Below, in pieces: positions 8,503 through 17,431 of a stretch of 42,546 nucleotides of DNA (the stretch's first letter is position 1; each line of letters starts with the position of its first letter). The stretch is taken from contig JAISOA010000003.1 in NCBI GenBank assembly GCA_031275945.1, positions 1 to 42,546 of the forward strand, read 5' to 3'. The position numbers and the translations under genes are program-made. The DNA is from Spirochaetaceae bacterium (lineage in GTDB: Bacteria; Spirochaetota; Spirochaetia; Treponematales; Breznakiellaceae). The notes beneath the pieces are model-generated. The model was not told the origin of the DNA. It searched no databases and was given only the letters and a program-made list of their open reading frames with translations.

Positions 8503-9233
8503 AGATATTTCCTGAATTGGAAGAGTTCTCCTTCCGTTAAGCGTCGGGTTTTCCCTTCCTCCAGGGTTCCCAGTTCCACCGGTCCAATCCGGATCCGTTT
8601 AAGGAGCCGGGGGGAAAGGTGAAAATACGAAAAAACCCGCCGGATTTCCCGGTTTTTTCCTTCGATAAGCACAATTCTAAGGGAGCGGCGTCCCAACCGT
8701 TCAACAGCCCGGGCCCGGTAGGTTTCCCCCTCGATGTTTATTCCCGCAAGAAAATCATCAATGACCCTGTCCGGAACGGGAACCTTGGATTCTATAAGGT
8801 ATTCCTTTTCAATTTCCGAGCCGGGGTGGCTTATGCGGGCTGCAAAATTCCCGTCGTTGGTAAAAAAAATCAGCCCGGAAGAAAGGTAATCCAGCCGCCC
8901 CACGTTGTACAGTCGCTCGGTGATGTCCGGGGGAATCAGTTCCAGGGCCAAGGAGCGGCCCTGGGGATCCCGCGAACTGCACAAATACCGGGGAGGTTTG
9001 TTCATTGCCAGGTAGTGCCGTTTTTTTTCGGTCCGGACCGGTATACCGTCTACCCGGATATCACTATCCGGTTCTACCTTGGTCCCCAGAAGGGTAACAA
9101 TTTCCCCGTTGACCGTTACCCTCCCCTGGAGTATAACGGCCTCCGAGCGGCGGCGGGAAGCCACACCGCTCCGGGCAAGAAATACCTGGAGCCGGAGCGG
9201 CCCGGCTTTTTCATTAGCTTCCTTCAAGTTCAA
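8499..9233 (-). CDS. rluB: RluB/RsuA-family pseudouridine synthase
   Basis: This is a 244-residue protein with an N-terminal S4 RNA-binding domain (LQVFLARSGVASRRRSE, about residues 15-65) and a catalytic domain with GRLDYLSSGL (D115 the expected nucleophile) and KTRRLTEGE-type end. The family makes pseudouridine in rRNA; RluB modifies 23S position 2605 in E. coli, but RluE/RluF/RsuA relatives cannot be excluded by eye. The scpB-rluB-cmk neighbourhood is typical for RluB. The start is an uncertain TTG that overlaps scpB by 20 bases; no ATG in this frame lies before the S4 domain. Confidence 0.88.
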   Translation of the reverse strand: MNLKEANEKAGPLRLQVFLARSGVASRRRSEAVILQGRVTVNGEIVTLLGTKVEPDSDIRVDGIPVRTEKKRHYLAMNKPPRYLCSSRDPQGRSLALELIPPDITERLYNVGRLDYLSSGLIFFTNDGNFAARISHPGSEIEKEYLIESKVPVPDRVIDDFLAGINIEGETYRARAVERLGRRSLRIVLIEGKNREIRRVFSYFHLSPRLLKRIRIGPVELGTLEEGKTRRLTEGELFQFRKYL

Positions 9234-9750
9234 AACGGTCGGCCTCGTGTTCGCTCAGTTTCGGCAGGTCCGCAATGCTTTCCAGCCGGAAAAAACGCAA
9301 AAATTCCTTGGTGGTTCCGTACTGGACGGGTTTGCCGGGGACATCCTTTTTTCCCATTTCCCGGATCAGGGACTTTTCCAGAAGTAACCTAATCATCGTA
9401 TCCGCCTGGACCCCCCGGATCGCTTCAACTTCGCTCCGGGTGATGGGCTGGGAATAGGCTATGATGGACAGGGTTTCCATGGCGGCCCGGGAAAAGCGGG
9501 TTTCGTTCTTTTTTCCGTACCGTTCCTTTAGCTTATCCCAGTATTCTTTTTTAGCCGCGAGCATGACTCCACCTCCTATGCGGATCACTTCCACCCCCGA
9601 ATCGGCCCGGCGGTATTTTTCGTCCAGTGCTTCTATGGCTTGGCATACCACTTCCTTGGAAAGCCCCGAATACCGGACAAGGGTATTGGAATCCAGGGGA
9701 TCCGTTTCCAGGTACAGTATGGCTTCTATCAAGGCCGTTTCTTTTTCCAC
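9214..9750 (-). CDS. scpB: Segregation and condensation protein B
   Basis: This is a 178-residue protein with two winged-helix parts; the stretch RFSRAAMETLSIIAYSQPITRSEVEAIRGV (only part quoted: ETLSIIAYSQPITRSEVE) is the ScpB hallmark. ScpB dimers bind ScpA and the SMC ATPase to condense and separate chromosomes. It starts with GTG at 9750, preceded by a GAGGA that overlaps the scpA stop codon, so scpA and scpB are translationally linked. It overlaps rluB downstream. The order scpA-scpB-rluB is conserved in many bacteria, which supports all three calls. Confidence 0.93.
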   Translation of the reverse strand: MEKETALIEAILYLETDPLDSNTLVRYSGLSKEVVCQAIEALDEKYRRADSGVEVIRIGGGVMLAAKKEYWDKLKERYGKKNETRFSRAAMETLSIIAYSQPITRSEVEAIRGVQADTMIRLLLEKSLIREMGKKDVPGKPVQYGTTKEFLRFFRLESIADLPKLSEHEADRFELEGS

Positions 9751-9757
9751 CGTATCC

Positions 9758-10531
9758 TCACTGTCCCGTAGTATCAGTTTTTGCCCTAATCAATATATCA
9801 CCAAACATACGGTTCTGATAAATCGTTACCATCCTGCACTTTACCGCCTCCAGCAGGGCAAGAAAGGCGCAGATAATATCCATAACGGACCCCCGCCGGG
9901 CTACCAGATCGGTAAACCGGCATTCATGGGATTTTTCCAGCAGCTCCGCCAACAGGGCGGTTTTTTCGTTAACCGATATTTCCTCATACAGATCAATAAT
10001 GCTCCGCCCCTTTTCTTCTCCGCTGATGCCAATCATCAGGGTGGAGAAGGTTTTAAGCAGGTCCCAGACATCCACCTGTTCCCACAGTGCCTCATCGGTA
10101 AAGGGAAGAGGCCGTTGAAGTTTTTTTCGTTCGATGACCCATTCCGCTTCCCTGCCCTGCTCTTCAAGAAGTTCGGTAAGTTTTTTAAACCGCTGGTATT
10201 CAATAAGCTTTTCCACCAGTTCCTGCCGGGGATCTTCAATTTCATCCAGATCCAGTTCCACCGGCAGAAGTACCCGGGATTTAATGTACAAAAGAGTAGC
10301 CGCCAGGGTCTGAAATTCCGTAATATCTTCCATATCCAGGGTAAGGGCAAATCTAAGGTACTCAATGTACTGTTCGGTTATTTGGGCTATGGGAATATCG
10401 TAGATATTGATTTCATTCTTTTTTACCAGGAAAAGAAGCAGGTCCAGGGGGCCTTCAAATTCCCTGATTTTAAATGTATGAGCCGGATGATCCTTCTGCC
10501 GGGGTTCTGTAAACAGGTCTGGTTTTTCCAT
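9758..10531 (-). CDS. scpA: Segregation and condensation protein A
   Basis: This is a 257-residue kleisin. The N-terminal domain shows FEGPLDLLLFLVKKNEINIY, a near-invariant ScpA signature, followed by DIPIAQITEQYIEYL; the C-terminal winged helix ends the protein. ScpA bridges the heads of SMC and carries ScpB. Its first 62 bases overlap the 3' end of folK in another frame, an unusually long overlap for this window. No ribosome site is obvious before its ATG, so it may depend on folK translation. Confidence 0.94.
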   Translation of the reverse strand: MEKPDLFTEPRQKDHPAHTFKIREFEGPLDLLLFLVKKNEINIYDIPIAQITEQYIEYLRFALTLDMEDITEFQTLAATLLYIKSRVLLPVELDLDEIEDPRQELVEKLIEYQRFKKLTELLEEQGREAEWVIERKKLQRPLPFTDEALWEQVDVWDLLKTFSTLMIGISGEEKGRSIIDLYEEISVNEKTALLAELLEKSHECRFTDLVARRGSVMDIICAFLALLEAVKCRMVTIYQNRMFGDILIRAKTDTTGQ

Positions 10532-11081
10532 CTGCGGTCTTTAGTATACCCGGACCAGGTGGAGTAGTAAATACCTGTACCCCTTGATCCGGCAGGGAGT
10601 TAAAGATATCCCGGTAGCTTCTGCCGGTCTCCGGTTCCCGGGCTTTGGGAAAGAGTTCCAGCAAAGGCCGAAGGGCAAAGCTCCGCTCGGTGAGCCGGGG
10701 ATGGGGGATAATTAGGGCCGAATCGTGCAGTACCAGGGTCCCGAAGATGAGTATGTCGATATCCAGGGTCCGTTCCCCCCAACGGCGTTCCCGGGCACGA
10801 TCCCTGCCCAGGGAATTTTCTATGGCCTGAACCCGGGCCAGAAGCTCCCGGGGACTTTTGCGATAGTATCCGCAGAAACAACAGTTAAAGAAGTCCCGTT
10901 GATCCTTCACGTGCAGGGGGGCGGTTTTGTATATCGACGAAGCCCTGCCCCGGGTAAGGACTCCATCCAGTTCCACCATGGCAAAACTCAGCAGTTCCGG
11001 GGAAAAACGGCCCCGATAGGGCAGATTGGATCCCAGCCCCAGAATACAAAGTTCCCCCGGCGGCGCCTTAAAAGAGTTCAT
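10470..11081 (-). CDS. folK: 2-amino-4-hydroxy-6-hydroxymethyldihydropteridine pyrophosphokinase
   Basis: This is about 203 residues, some 40 longer than the usual 160. LGLGSNL near the start, [15 protein letters not shown] and the [18 protein letters not shown] block are HPPK signatures; the two Asp residues in TLDIDIL bind Mg. The enzyme transfers pyrophosphate from ATP to the pterin in folate synthesis. The extra C-terminus (after about residue 165) is the part that overlaps scpA and may be only tolerated read-on. ATG 11081 is preferred (a TTG at 11096 adds five residues); the start overlaps recA by 14 bases. No other folate gene is seen here. Confidence 0.9.
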   Translation of the reverse strand: MNSFKAPPGELCILGLGSNLPYRGRFSPELLSFAMVELDGVLTRGRASSIYKTAPLHVKDQRDFFNCCFCGYYRKSPRELLARVQAIENSLGRDRARERRWGERTLDIDILIFGTLVLHDSALIIPHPRLTERSFALRPLLELFPKAREPETGRSYRDIFNSLPDQGVQVFTTPPGPGILKTADGKTRPVYRTPAEGSSGSYI

Positions 11082-12438
11082 CCCCGGTGGAAGCAAGTTC
11101 CCCCGGTTCCGGCTGTCCGGCGGGATTTCCTATTTCCAGGGATACTTCAGGATTTTTCCTCGGCCGCCCCGGTCCGCGGTGTTCCCCCTCCGGCGCCGGG
11201 GGCCGGGAGGGCGTCCCGGGGATCGTTTGGGCCGCTGCGGTTTTAAGGAAACCTCCGGAAACGGCCGCTAAATTTACCGCTCCGGCGGCAGTACCGCCAG
11301 TACTACCACCGGGGCCGTGGGCGGGATCGGGCGGTGGACCCGCCGTATGTGCGGTTGAACCCGCCGTGACGGTACTCTGCCCTCCCGGAGAAATGGCGGC
11401 GGTTCTTCCGGGAAAGATTAGATTGCGAAGCCTGGCCTCTACCTCCGCGGCAAAACCGGGATTGTCCTGCAAATATTGCTTGGCGTTTTCCCTGCCCTGC
11501 CCAATTTTTTCTTCCCCGTAGGAATACCAGGCCCCTTTTTTTTCGATTATGTTGTACTTGGCCGCCGCATCCAGAAGGCTTCCGATGGCGGATACTCCCT
11601 TGCCGAAAATAATTTCCAGTTCCGCCTTTCTAAAAGGGGGGGCCACCTTATTTTTTACAACCTTAACACGGATCCGGTTTCCCACCGCATCGGAATCTTT
11701 TCCCGCTTCAATGGTCTCTACCCGGCGAACTTCAAGGCGCAGGGAGGAATAGAATTTAAGGGCGTTTCCCCCGGTGGTGGTTTCGGGGTTCCCAAACATG
11801 ATGCCGATCTTCATACGGATCTGGTTAATAAAAACCAGCAGGGTTTTTGATTTACCGATGGTGGCGGTAAGCTTACGAAGGGCCTGGCTCATCAGCCGGG
11901 CCTGGAGGCCCATGTGGGCGTCTCCCATATCCCCTTCGATTTCCGCCTGGGGGGTCAGGGCTGCCACGGAGTCAATCACAATTATATCTACCGCCCCGGA
12001 GCGGACCAGGCTTTCGGCAATTTCCAGGGCTTGCTCCCCCGTGTCGGGCTGGGACACCCACAATTCGTCAATATTCACTCCCAGGTTTTTTGCATACACC
12101 GGATCCAGGGCATGTTCGGCGTCAATAAATGCGGCAATGCCCCCCAGTTTCTGGGATTCCGCGATGGCGTGGAGAGCCAGGGTGGTTTTTCCTCCGGATT
12201 CGGGGCCGTATATTTCCACAATCCTGCCCCGGGGATAGCCGCCGATACCCAGGGCTTCGTCCAGCAGTATCGACCCGGAAGGTATAACCTCGATCCCCGC
12301 GGCATTGGTATGGGCCCCCAACTGCATGAGCGATCCTGCCCCGTATTGTTTTTCAATCTGAAGCCTGGCGGCTTCCAGGGCCTTTCGTTTTTCTTCCCCG
12401 GTACCGGTTTGTTTTTCTGCTTCGTTCATCGTTGCCAT
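11068..12438 (-). CDS. recA: RecA recombinase with an extended AT-hook-like tail
   Basis: This is 456 residues from ATG 12438, which has GGGAGGG five bases upstream; the open frame runs further upstream but without support. The core shows Walker A GPESGGKT (78-85; the usual form is GPESSGKT), a [10 protein letters not shown] Walker B region, [22 protein letters not shown] (L2 region; quoted in part: [16 protein letters not shown]) and a normal C-terminal domain ending near residue 335. It forms filaments on single-stranded DNA for strand exchange. About 115 further residues are Gly/Pro/Ala/Thr-rich and hold [10 protein letters not shown] (421-430), an AT-hook-like DNA-binding motif. The family is normally about 350 residues. 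It heads the ten-gene run and lies divergent to the PRPP synthetase gene; a palindrome sits in its leader. Confidence 0.96.
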   Translation of the reverse strand: MATMNEAEKQTGTGEEKRKALEAARLQIEKQYGAGSLMQLGAHTNAAGIEVIPSGSILLDEALGIGGYPRGRIVEIYGPESGGKTTLALHAIAESQKLGGIAAFIDAEHALDPVYAKNLGVNIDELWVSQPDTGEQALEIAESLVRSGAVDIIVIDSVAALTPQAEIEGDMGDAHMGLQARLMSQALRKLTATIGKSKTLLVFINQIRMKIGIMFGNPETTTGGNALKFYSSLRLEVRRVETIEAGKDSDAVGNRIRVKVVKNKVAPPFRKAELEIIFGKGVSAIGSLLDAAAKYNIIEKKGAWYSYGEEKIGQGRENAKQYLQDNPGFAAEVEARLRNLIFPGRTAAISPGGQSTVTAGSTAHTAGPPPDPAHGPGGSTGGTAAGAVNLAAVSGGFLKTAAAQTIPGTPSRPPAPEGEHRGPGRPRKNPEVSLEIGNPAGQPEPGELASTGDELF

Positions 12439-12465
12439 CCTTTCCCTCCCCTTCTTTACATATGG

Positions 12466-12482
12466 CAAGAAGTGTGTTCTTG
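12466..12482. promoter_or_regulatory. 17-bp palindrome in the recA leader, candidate operator
   Basis: CAAGAA-GTGTG-TTCTTG is a perfect 6-5-6 inverted repeat 28 to 44 bases upstream of the recA ATG. It could be an SOS-type operator or a small mRNA hairpin. It does not match the LexA boxes I know (E. coli CTG-N10-CAG, Bacillus GAAC-N4-GTTC, Leptospira TTTG-N5-CAAA), so no protein is assigned. Confidence 0.4.
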
Positions 12483-12545
12483 ATTTAACGCATACATAAA
12501 AATAGCATTTTTTTTTATAAAATGGAATACCGTCGGGCACTGTCC

Positions 12546-12574
12546 TTGTTCTCGTTTACAGCCTATGGTATACT
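12546..12574 (+). promoter_or_regulatory. Sigma70-type promoter for the PRPP synthetase operon
   Basis: TTGTTC (12546-12551) and TATACT (12569-12574) are separated by 17 bases. Transcription would start near 12581, only about 12 bases before the ATG; AAGGA at 12583-12587 fits within that very short leader. Confidence 0.65.
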
Positions 12575-12592
12575 GTACATCTAAGGATACCG

Positions 12593-13732
12593 ATGAACGA
12601 ATTTGTCATAACCGCCACCAGAACAATGAAATCCTATGCAGCCAAGGTGGCCGGATACGTGACAAAATTTTCGAGTTTTGCCCCCTTTGCCGGGACCATT
12701 AACGGCATAGACATGTTAAACACCGATTTGTTTGCGGACGGGGAAAAGGAAGTGGTTATCGGATCTTCTATTCGGGGAAAAGACGTGTTTATCTTTGCCA
12801 GCTGCGCCCGTAATGAGGCAGGGCTGGGGGTGGATGAGGCAAAAATAGAGCTTTACCATGCGGTGGATGCCCTTAAACGGGCCCAGGCGGAGCGGATCAT
12901 CGTCTTTGAGCCCTTTATGTCCTGTTCCCGTTCGGACAGAACGGCCCGGCGTAGTTCGGTGGGGCTGTGGGTTCATCTAAAGACCCTTTCCAGCCTGGGG
13001 GCCCGGCATTTTGTAAGTTATCAGCTCCATTCGGATAAATCCAAGTCGATGATCGATCCCGCCCGGTGCGTTATAGATGACATACCGGCCCTGACCCTGC
13101 TTAAACGCCGGCTCTGCGACGTATATATACGGGATATACAGACCCTGTATAAAGCGGTCCGGCCAAATTGGGCCTTTTGTTCCGTGGATGCGGGGGGCGA
13201 AAAACTTGCCCGGAGATTCTCGAATTCCTTTGGAGTTTCCCTGGTCATAGCCCATAAGCAACGGGATTATACCCGGAAAAATACCGTGGAGTGCGTAAAT
13301 ATTCTTTCTGCAGAACCCGTGGAAGGAAAAGTGTTGTGGATTGTGGATGATATGATAGATACGGGCGCTTCCATAGAAACCCTTGTCCGGGCGCTGTGGC
13401 CCTTTAAACCGGCGGAAATAAACCTTATGGCGGTACATCCGGTTTTTTCGCACCCCGCGCCGGAACGGCTGCAACGACTTTACGACGAGGGATATATAAA
13501 ACATGTTATCGTGACCGATACGATCTGCTGCTCCGAGATACCCCATAACTTTGAGTTGGAAATTGTCCCTTCGGCGGAGTTATCCGCCCGGGCAATACAT
13601 ACAATAGCGGTAAACGGTTCTATGGCAAAACTGCTGCGGGAGTTTAATGCCGAAACATATCTGAACTCCCCCAGCCTGTTGAACCAGCGGGATTACGACC
13701 CCTCCGGTTATACCGATCCTTCCCCCGTATAA
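12593..13732 (+). CDS. prs: Divergent ribose-phosphate pyrophosphokinase
   Basis: This is 379 residues against about 315 for standard enzymes, with additions at both ends. The PRPP-binding loop VDDMIDTGAS and a catalytic flexible-loop equivalent (HKQRDYTRKNT) are present; HSDKSKSMID replaces the usual LHAEQIQGFF but keeps the His. The enzyme makes PRPP from ribose-5-phosphate and ATP for nucleotide, His and Trp synthesis. The N-terminal half is far from the classical Prs (no RQDRR; it has SRSDRTARRSS), so it belongs to a divergent subgroup. ATG 12593 has AAGGA five bases upstream. The next gene, an FGGY kinase, follows after about 10 bases, so a pentose link is possible. Confidence 0.85.
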   Translation: MNEFVITATRTMKSYAAKVAGYVTKFSSFAPFAGTINGIDMLNTDLFADGEKEVVIGSSIRGKDVFIFASCARNEAGLGVDEAKIELYHAVDALKRAQAERIIVFEPFMSCSRSDRTARRSSVGLWVHLKTLSSLGARHFVSYQLHSDKSKSMIDPARCVIDDIPALTLLKRRLCDVYIRDIQTLYKAVRPNWAFCSVDAGGEKLARRFSNSFGVSLVIAHKQRDYTRKNTVECVNILSAEPVEGKVLWIVDDMIDTGASIETLVRALWPFKPAEINLMAVHPVFSHPAPERLQRLYDEGYIKHVIVTDTICCSEIPHNFELEIVPSAELSARAIHTIAVNGSMAKLLREFNAETYLNSPSLLNQRDYDPSGYTDPSPV

Positions 13733-13742
13733 GCAGGTTATG

Positions 13743-15272
13743 ATGAAATACGCCATAGTGGTAATTGACATCGGCATGACTAATAAAAAAGTAGCGGTCT
13801 ACGACGACAGCCTCCGTCAGCTTGATGCAAAATACCGGAATTTTGAACCGAACATTATCGAAGGGCTGCCAACCCATGATCTGGATGGCATGGAAGCCTG
13901 GTTTATTAAGGAAATAAAAACATTCGCCGCGGAATATCCGGTTAGGGGTATCGCGGTTTCCACCCACGGGGCTACCTTTGTCTGTCTGGGAAAGGACGGC
14001 AGGGCCGCCCTGCCCTGCGTGTACTATACCTACGAACCCGGGGATGATTTTTACGACCGGTTTTACCGGCGTTTTGGCCCCCCCCTGGAACTTCAGGAGC
14101 AGACCGGAACGCCGGCATTCCGGGCCCTGATCAACCCCGCCAAGGGAATATTCTTTGCCCAGGAACGGTTTCCGGAGGCCTTTAAAAACGTCGGTGCCCT
14201 GCTTCCCTTTCCCCAATACTGGGGCTTCCGGTTTACCGGAAAACTTGGGGCGGAAAGTACGTACATGGGCTGTCATACCTATTTGTGGAACCCCGTTGCC
14301 GGAGCCCCCTCATCGGTAGCCCGGGATCTGGGGGTGGCGGAACTGCTCCCCCCCAATCTGAACAATTCCTGGGATGTGTTGGGAACCCTTACGGAAGACT
14401 TTGCGGAAAAAACCGGCCTTTCCCCTGACACCATTGTAAGCCTGGGCATCCACGATTCTAATTCTTCTCTGCTTCCGCATTTTGCCAAGAAAGGAGAAAC
14501 CGGGTTTGTGCTTAATTCTACCGGAACCTGGTGCGTTATTATGAACCCGGTAAAAAAATACGGATTTGCCCCGGAGGAACTGGGAAAGGTGGTATTTTTT
14601 AATGTTTCCGCCTTTGGTAAACCCATAAAAACCGCTATCTTTCTGGGGGGACAGGAGTTTGAAAGCTGGTCCGCGCTTATCGCCGCCCGCCACGGGGAGA
14701 GCGGGGTTCCCGGCTGGAACGAAGAACTGTACCGAACCATACTTGCCGAAAAGCGCCTGTTCTTATTGCCCGAAATAACCGCCGGATCGGGACAATTTCC
14801 CGGATCCCGGGCCAGGATCGTCGAAGACGGAAGAGCATACTTTTTTGACGATATGCAAAGGGCCCTGGCGGTTCCCGGGGAATCGGGCGGCGAGGCGGCC
14901 TTTCCTCCCTGTTTTACGGATCGCGGGATCCTCTTTGCAATATTGCGAATTTCTCTGGTGATGCAGACCCTGACGGCCCTGGAAAGGACCGGTATTTCCG
15001 GGAGGCAAATTTATACCGAAGGCGGATTCCGCCGGGACCAGGCTTACAACCGCCTGCTTTCTTCCGCCCTGACGGACAACGGGGTTTTTCTTACCGGTAT
15101 CGCCGAGGCTACCGCCCTGGGAGCGGCTATCACCGCGAAGATGGCCATCGGCGGACAATCCTTGACAGATATGGCCGGGGATTTCGAGGTGGAATACCGG
15201 CCGGTAGAAAAAGACCATATTCCCGAACTGGGGACATACCGGAACGCATGGCTTGCGGAAGCGGAAAAATAA
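13743..15272 (+). CDS. FGGY-family carbohydrate kinase, substrate unknown
   Basis: This is about 509 residues. The first actin-fold phosphate loop is near the start (VVIDIGMTNKKVAVYD, similar to the DxGTTxxK-type motif). GIHDSNSSL holds the expected catalytic Asp (near residue 238), and TEGGFRRDQAYNRLLS plus EATALGAAITAKMA match the C-terminal FGGY and adenine-binding signatures. It should phosphorylate a sugar or polyol with ATP. It looks nearer to fuculokinase/rhamnulokinase-like members than to glycerol kinase, but the substrate is not readable. Two adjacent ATGs occur at 13740 and 13743; AGG at 13735-13737 favours the second. It shares an operon with prs; no transporter or isomerase is nearby. 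Confidence 0.83.
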   Translation: MKYAIVVIDIGMTNKKVAVYDDSLRQLDAKYRNFEPNIIEGLPTHDLDGMEAWFIKEIKTFAAEYPVRGIAVSTHGATFVCLGKDGRAALPCVYYTYEPGDDFYDRFYRRFGPPLELQEQTGTPAFRALINPAKGIFFAQERFPEAFKNVGALLPFPQYWGFRFTGKLGAESTYMGCHTYLWNPVAGAPSSVARDLGVAELLPPNLNNSWDVLGTLTEDFAEKTGLSPDTIVSLGIHDSNSSLLPHFAKKGETGFVLNSTGTWCVIMNPVKKYGFAPEELGKVVFFNVSAFGKPIKTAIFLGGQEFESWSALIAARHGESGVPGWNEELYRTILAEKRLFLLPEITAGSGQFPGSRARIVEDGRAYFFDDMQRALAVPGESGGEAAFPPCFTDRGILFAILRISLVMQTLTALERTGISGRQIYTEGGFRRDQAYNRLLSSALTDNGVFLTGIAEATALGAAITAKMAIGGQSLTDMAGDFEVEYRPVEKDHIPELGTYRNAWLAEAEK

Positions 15273-15309
15273 CCACTCCCCTATTCCCGGGAATTCTGCG
15301 ATATATCCG

Positions 15310-16398
15310 TTAATATCCCGGGGCCTGATGTATGGCGGCCCCTTCAAGCATGAACTTTTGTGCATCCCCCGGAAGAAGGATAATCCGGCCCAGAATTTCC
15401 AGGGGTTCATCGCCCTGTATAGCCGCGGGAAAATGCAGTTCCACCGGTACTATCCCTTCCAGAACGTGCTTACTGTCGTAGCCCACCATGAAATCAAAGG
15501 AAGTTTTATCCGGCCCGTATTCCAGATTAACCGCCATGCCGTGCCACAGTACGTAGCAGTCCCGGTATAGGGCCGGTTCTTTAAAAACTTCTTCATAACT
15601 AAACCTGTCCTTGAGGGTGTTAAAATCCGGGGTGGCGGTGTAGCCCATAAGAAGCCGGGCTTTGTTTTTAACCGCCGCCGAAGCATTGGATTCCAAAAGA
15701 CGGTTCAGTTCCCGTTTTGCCGCCTCGTCCCGGTACTGATTAAAGAGCTTCCGGGCATTGGTGTAATACGAAATTACCTGGTCCCGGGTAAAAACATACC
15801 GGTAGGCTCCGCCTGTTTCTACGGGATTTTTTTCTTCCTCTTCTTCCAGGGCACTCTGATCCAGCCCTCCCCGGTGTTCCACGGGGATCTTTTGTATCCC
15901 CAGAAAAATTCCCGATCCCAGAGCGGCGATGCCCAGGATCAGCGCCAGGGGAACGGGGTTAAACGAAAACCCCGCCTTGGGAAGGGGTGGATACAGGGAA
16001 ACAAGTTTTCCCCTTTCAAGCCAGGTTCCCAGGGATTCGGTGCCCCCGTGCCGGCGGATTATTGCCAGGGCCCGTTTGGAAGTAGGATTGTCCGGATCCA
16101 GATCCTGTACATCCAGATACAGATCCAGGGCCTTGCCTGTTTCGCCCCGCCTCAGAAAAAGAACCGCCAAAGCCAACAGAGTACGGGGGTCCCGCATCTT
16201 AATATTCTTTGCCCGGTTAAGATACGTAAAGGCCCCGCCAAAGTCCCCCGCATAGAGGCAGCTTATACCCAGGGTATAGTAATAGTTAAACGAATCCTGA
16301 TACCGAAATACTTCCGCTTCCAGCATTTTAATAGCCGAGTCATATTTTTTGCGCCGGGAAAGGATAATCGCTTTTTTTAATATGGGATCAGCTGCCAT
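15310..16398 (-). CDS. TPR protein with one central membrane helix
   Basis: This is a 362-residue protein. Residues about 1-120 form TPR-like helices (KKYDSAIKMLEAEVFRY; DFGGAFTYLNRAKNIK; ETGKALDLYLDVQDLDPDNP). One hydrophobic helix (PLALILGIAALGSGIFLGI, about 150-170) is followed by an acidic run and an apparently extracytoplasmic C-terminal domain of unknown fold. So the TPR part would lie in the cytoplasm and the rest outside. It follows the exported-protein gene by four bases. The function is unknown; an envelope assembly role is guessed only from neighbours. Confidence 0.7.
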   Translation of the reverse strand: MAADPILKKAIILSRRKKYDSAIKMLEAEVFRYQDSFNYYYTLGISCLYAGDFGGAFTYLNRAKNIKMRDPRTLLALAVLFLRRGETGKALDLYLDVQDLDPDNPTSKRALAIIRRHGGTESLGTWLERGKLVSLYPPLPKAGFSFNPVPLALILGIAALGSGIFLGIQKIPVEHRGGLDQSALEEEEEKNPVETGGAYRYVFTRDQVISYYTNARKLFNQYRDEAAKRELNRLLESNASAAVKNKARLLMGYTATPDFNTLKDRFSYEEVFKEPALYRDCYVLWHGMAVNLEYGPDKTSFDFMVGYDSKHVLEGIVPVELHFPAAIQGDEPLEILGRIILLPGDAQKFMLEGAAIHQAPGY

Positions 16399-16402
16399 GG
16401 AA

Positions 16403-17431
16403 TCAGGGAATTCCGTATTTAGATTTAATCTTAGAGATAAGCAACCCTATGGCGGCCAGTTCATCTTCCGGAACCGAAGTACCGGAGGATAGATACATAT
16501 CCAGTCTGTTTACCATGTCCCGCAGTGTAATAAGATCGGTTTGTATCGCTTCCCGAAGGTCCGCCCCTTCAAACTTGGCACTGCTTTGGATAAGCTGGGA
16601 TAGATCGTCGGGAACGCTGTTGTTTAAGGCAAAACCGTTTTCGTCCTCCGACGCAAGCACGATGGAGATAATCCGGGAAGCCTTCGGATTAATTACCGCC
16701 GGTTCATAGTAGTAGCATACCGCCGAATCGTTAATAGAATAGGGAAGGAAATTAAAATTTCGTCCCGATATAAAGGGTGTTTTCCAGGGGGTGTCGTTAA
16801 GCCGCTTCCAATTAGCCAGATGGATAAAATCGGGCCGGGTTAAATTGTGGGCATCCACGCTTCCCATAAGGGCAAGCTGGCTGTTTTTGGAAATCCAGTA
16901 GCTGTCTCCGGAAGACGCGTCAATCACCGCTTCGGAGTGGATCTGCCGCCGGTCGGTGATAAAGTGGGAGGAACCCTCTTCTCCCAGAGTGGTATCTATA
17001 AGAAACCGGGCCCCCGCTTCTACGGGCCGTTCTCCCCTATTGGTGATGCTTATGGTAAGCCGGATGCCGTTGGTAAGGGAAGATGATCCGGTTCGCACAA
17101 ACGAAAATTCTTCGGTTACCGTAAGAAATGACGATTCAAAGATCAACACCGGATTTGAAGGGGTACCCCCCAGCCTGGTTTTAAACGAGGCCGATTCCCC
17201 CATCCGATAATTTCTGTTATTAACCATCAGGGCAAGAAAACTGGTTCGCGGATCCTGATCCACAAAAAACGGAAAATACCGCTCCCGGGCAATGTCGGTC
17301 ATAAAATACAGAGAAAAACGGCCGGTATTTTCATTGATGACCAGCCGGATTCTTCCGTCGGTATATTCCGCAGCCCCGGCGGAGAAAGAAACGGCGCACA
17401 GGATCGTACATACCAGGAGTAGTTTTTTCAT
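16403..17431 (-). CDS. Exported protein of unknown function
   Basis: This is a 342-residue protein with a clear signal peptide (MKKLLLVCTILCAVSFSAGA then AEYTDG, cleaved near residue 20). The mature part looks beta-rich at first (EYTDGRIRLVINENTGRFSLYF, quoted only as a start) and ends in a helical stretch. I do not recognise a domain. The ATG overlaps the stop of the TPR gene upstream by four bases (ATGA), so it is translated together with it. Periplasmic or surface location is inferred. Confidence 0.7.
   Translation of the reverse strand: MKKLLLVCTILCAVSFSAGAAEYTDGRIRLVINENTGRFSLYFMTDIARERYFPFFVDQDPRTSFLALMVNNRNYRMGESASFKTRLGGTPSNPVLIFESSFLTVTEEFSFVRTGSSSLTNGIRLTISITNRGERPVEAGARFLIDTTLGEEGSSHFITDRRQIHSEAVIDASSGDSYWISKNSQLALMGSVDAHNLTRPDFIHLANWKRLNDTPWKTPFISGRNFNFLPYSINDSAVCYYYEPAVINPKASRIISIVLASEDENGFALNNSVPDDLSQLIQSSAKFEGADLREAIQTDLITLRDMVNRLDMYLSSGTSVPEDELAAIGLLISKIKSKYGIP

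Noticed and set aside
9461-10567. A 368-residue open frame on the plus strand
   Set aside because: It lies antisense to scpA and scpB, both with clear family motifs, and its translation has no recognisable domain; it is a shadow frame produced by codon bias.
12439-12540. N-terminal extension of recA by 34 residues
   Set aside because: The ATG at 12438 has a strong ribosome site and fits the RecA start; the upstream part covers the palindrome and AT-rich leader.
15283-15294. 12-bp palindrome ATTCCCGGGAAT between convergent genes
   Set aside because: It has no loop and no T-run, so a terminator is unlikely, and chance palindromes are frequent in this GC-rich, CCGG-rich sequence.
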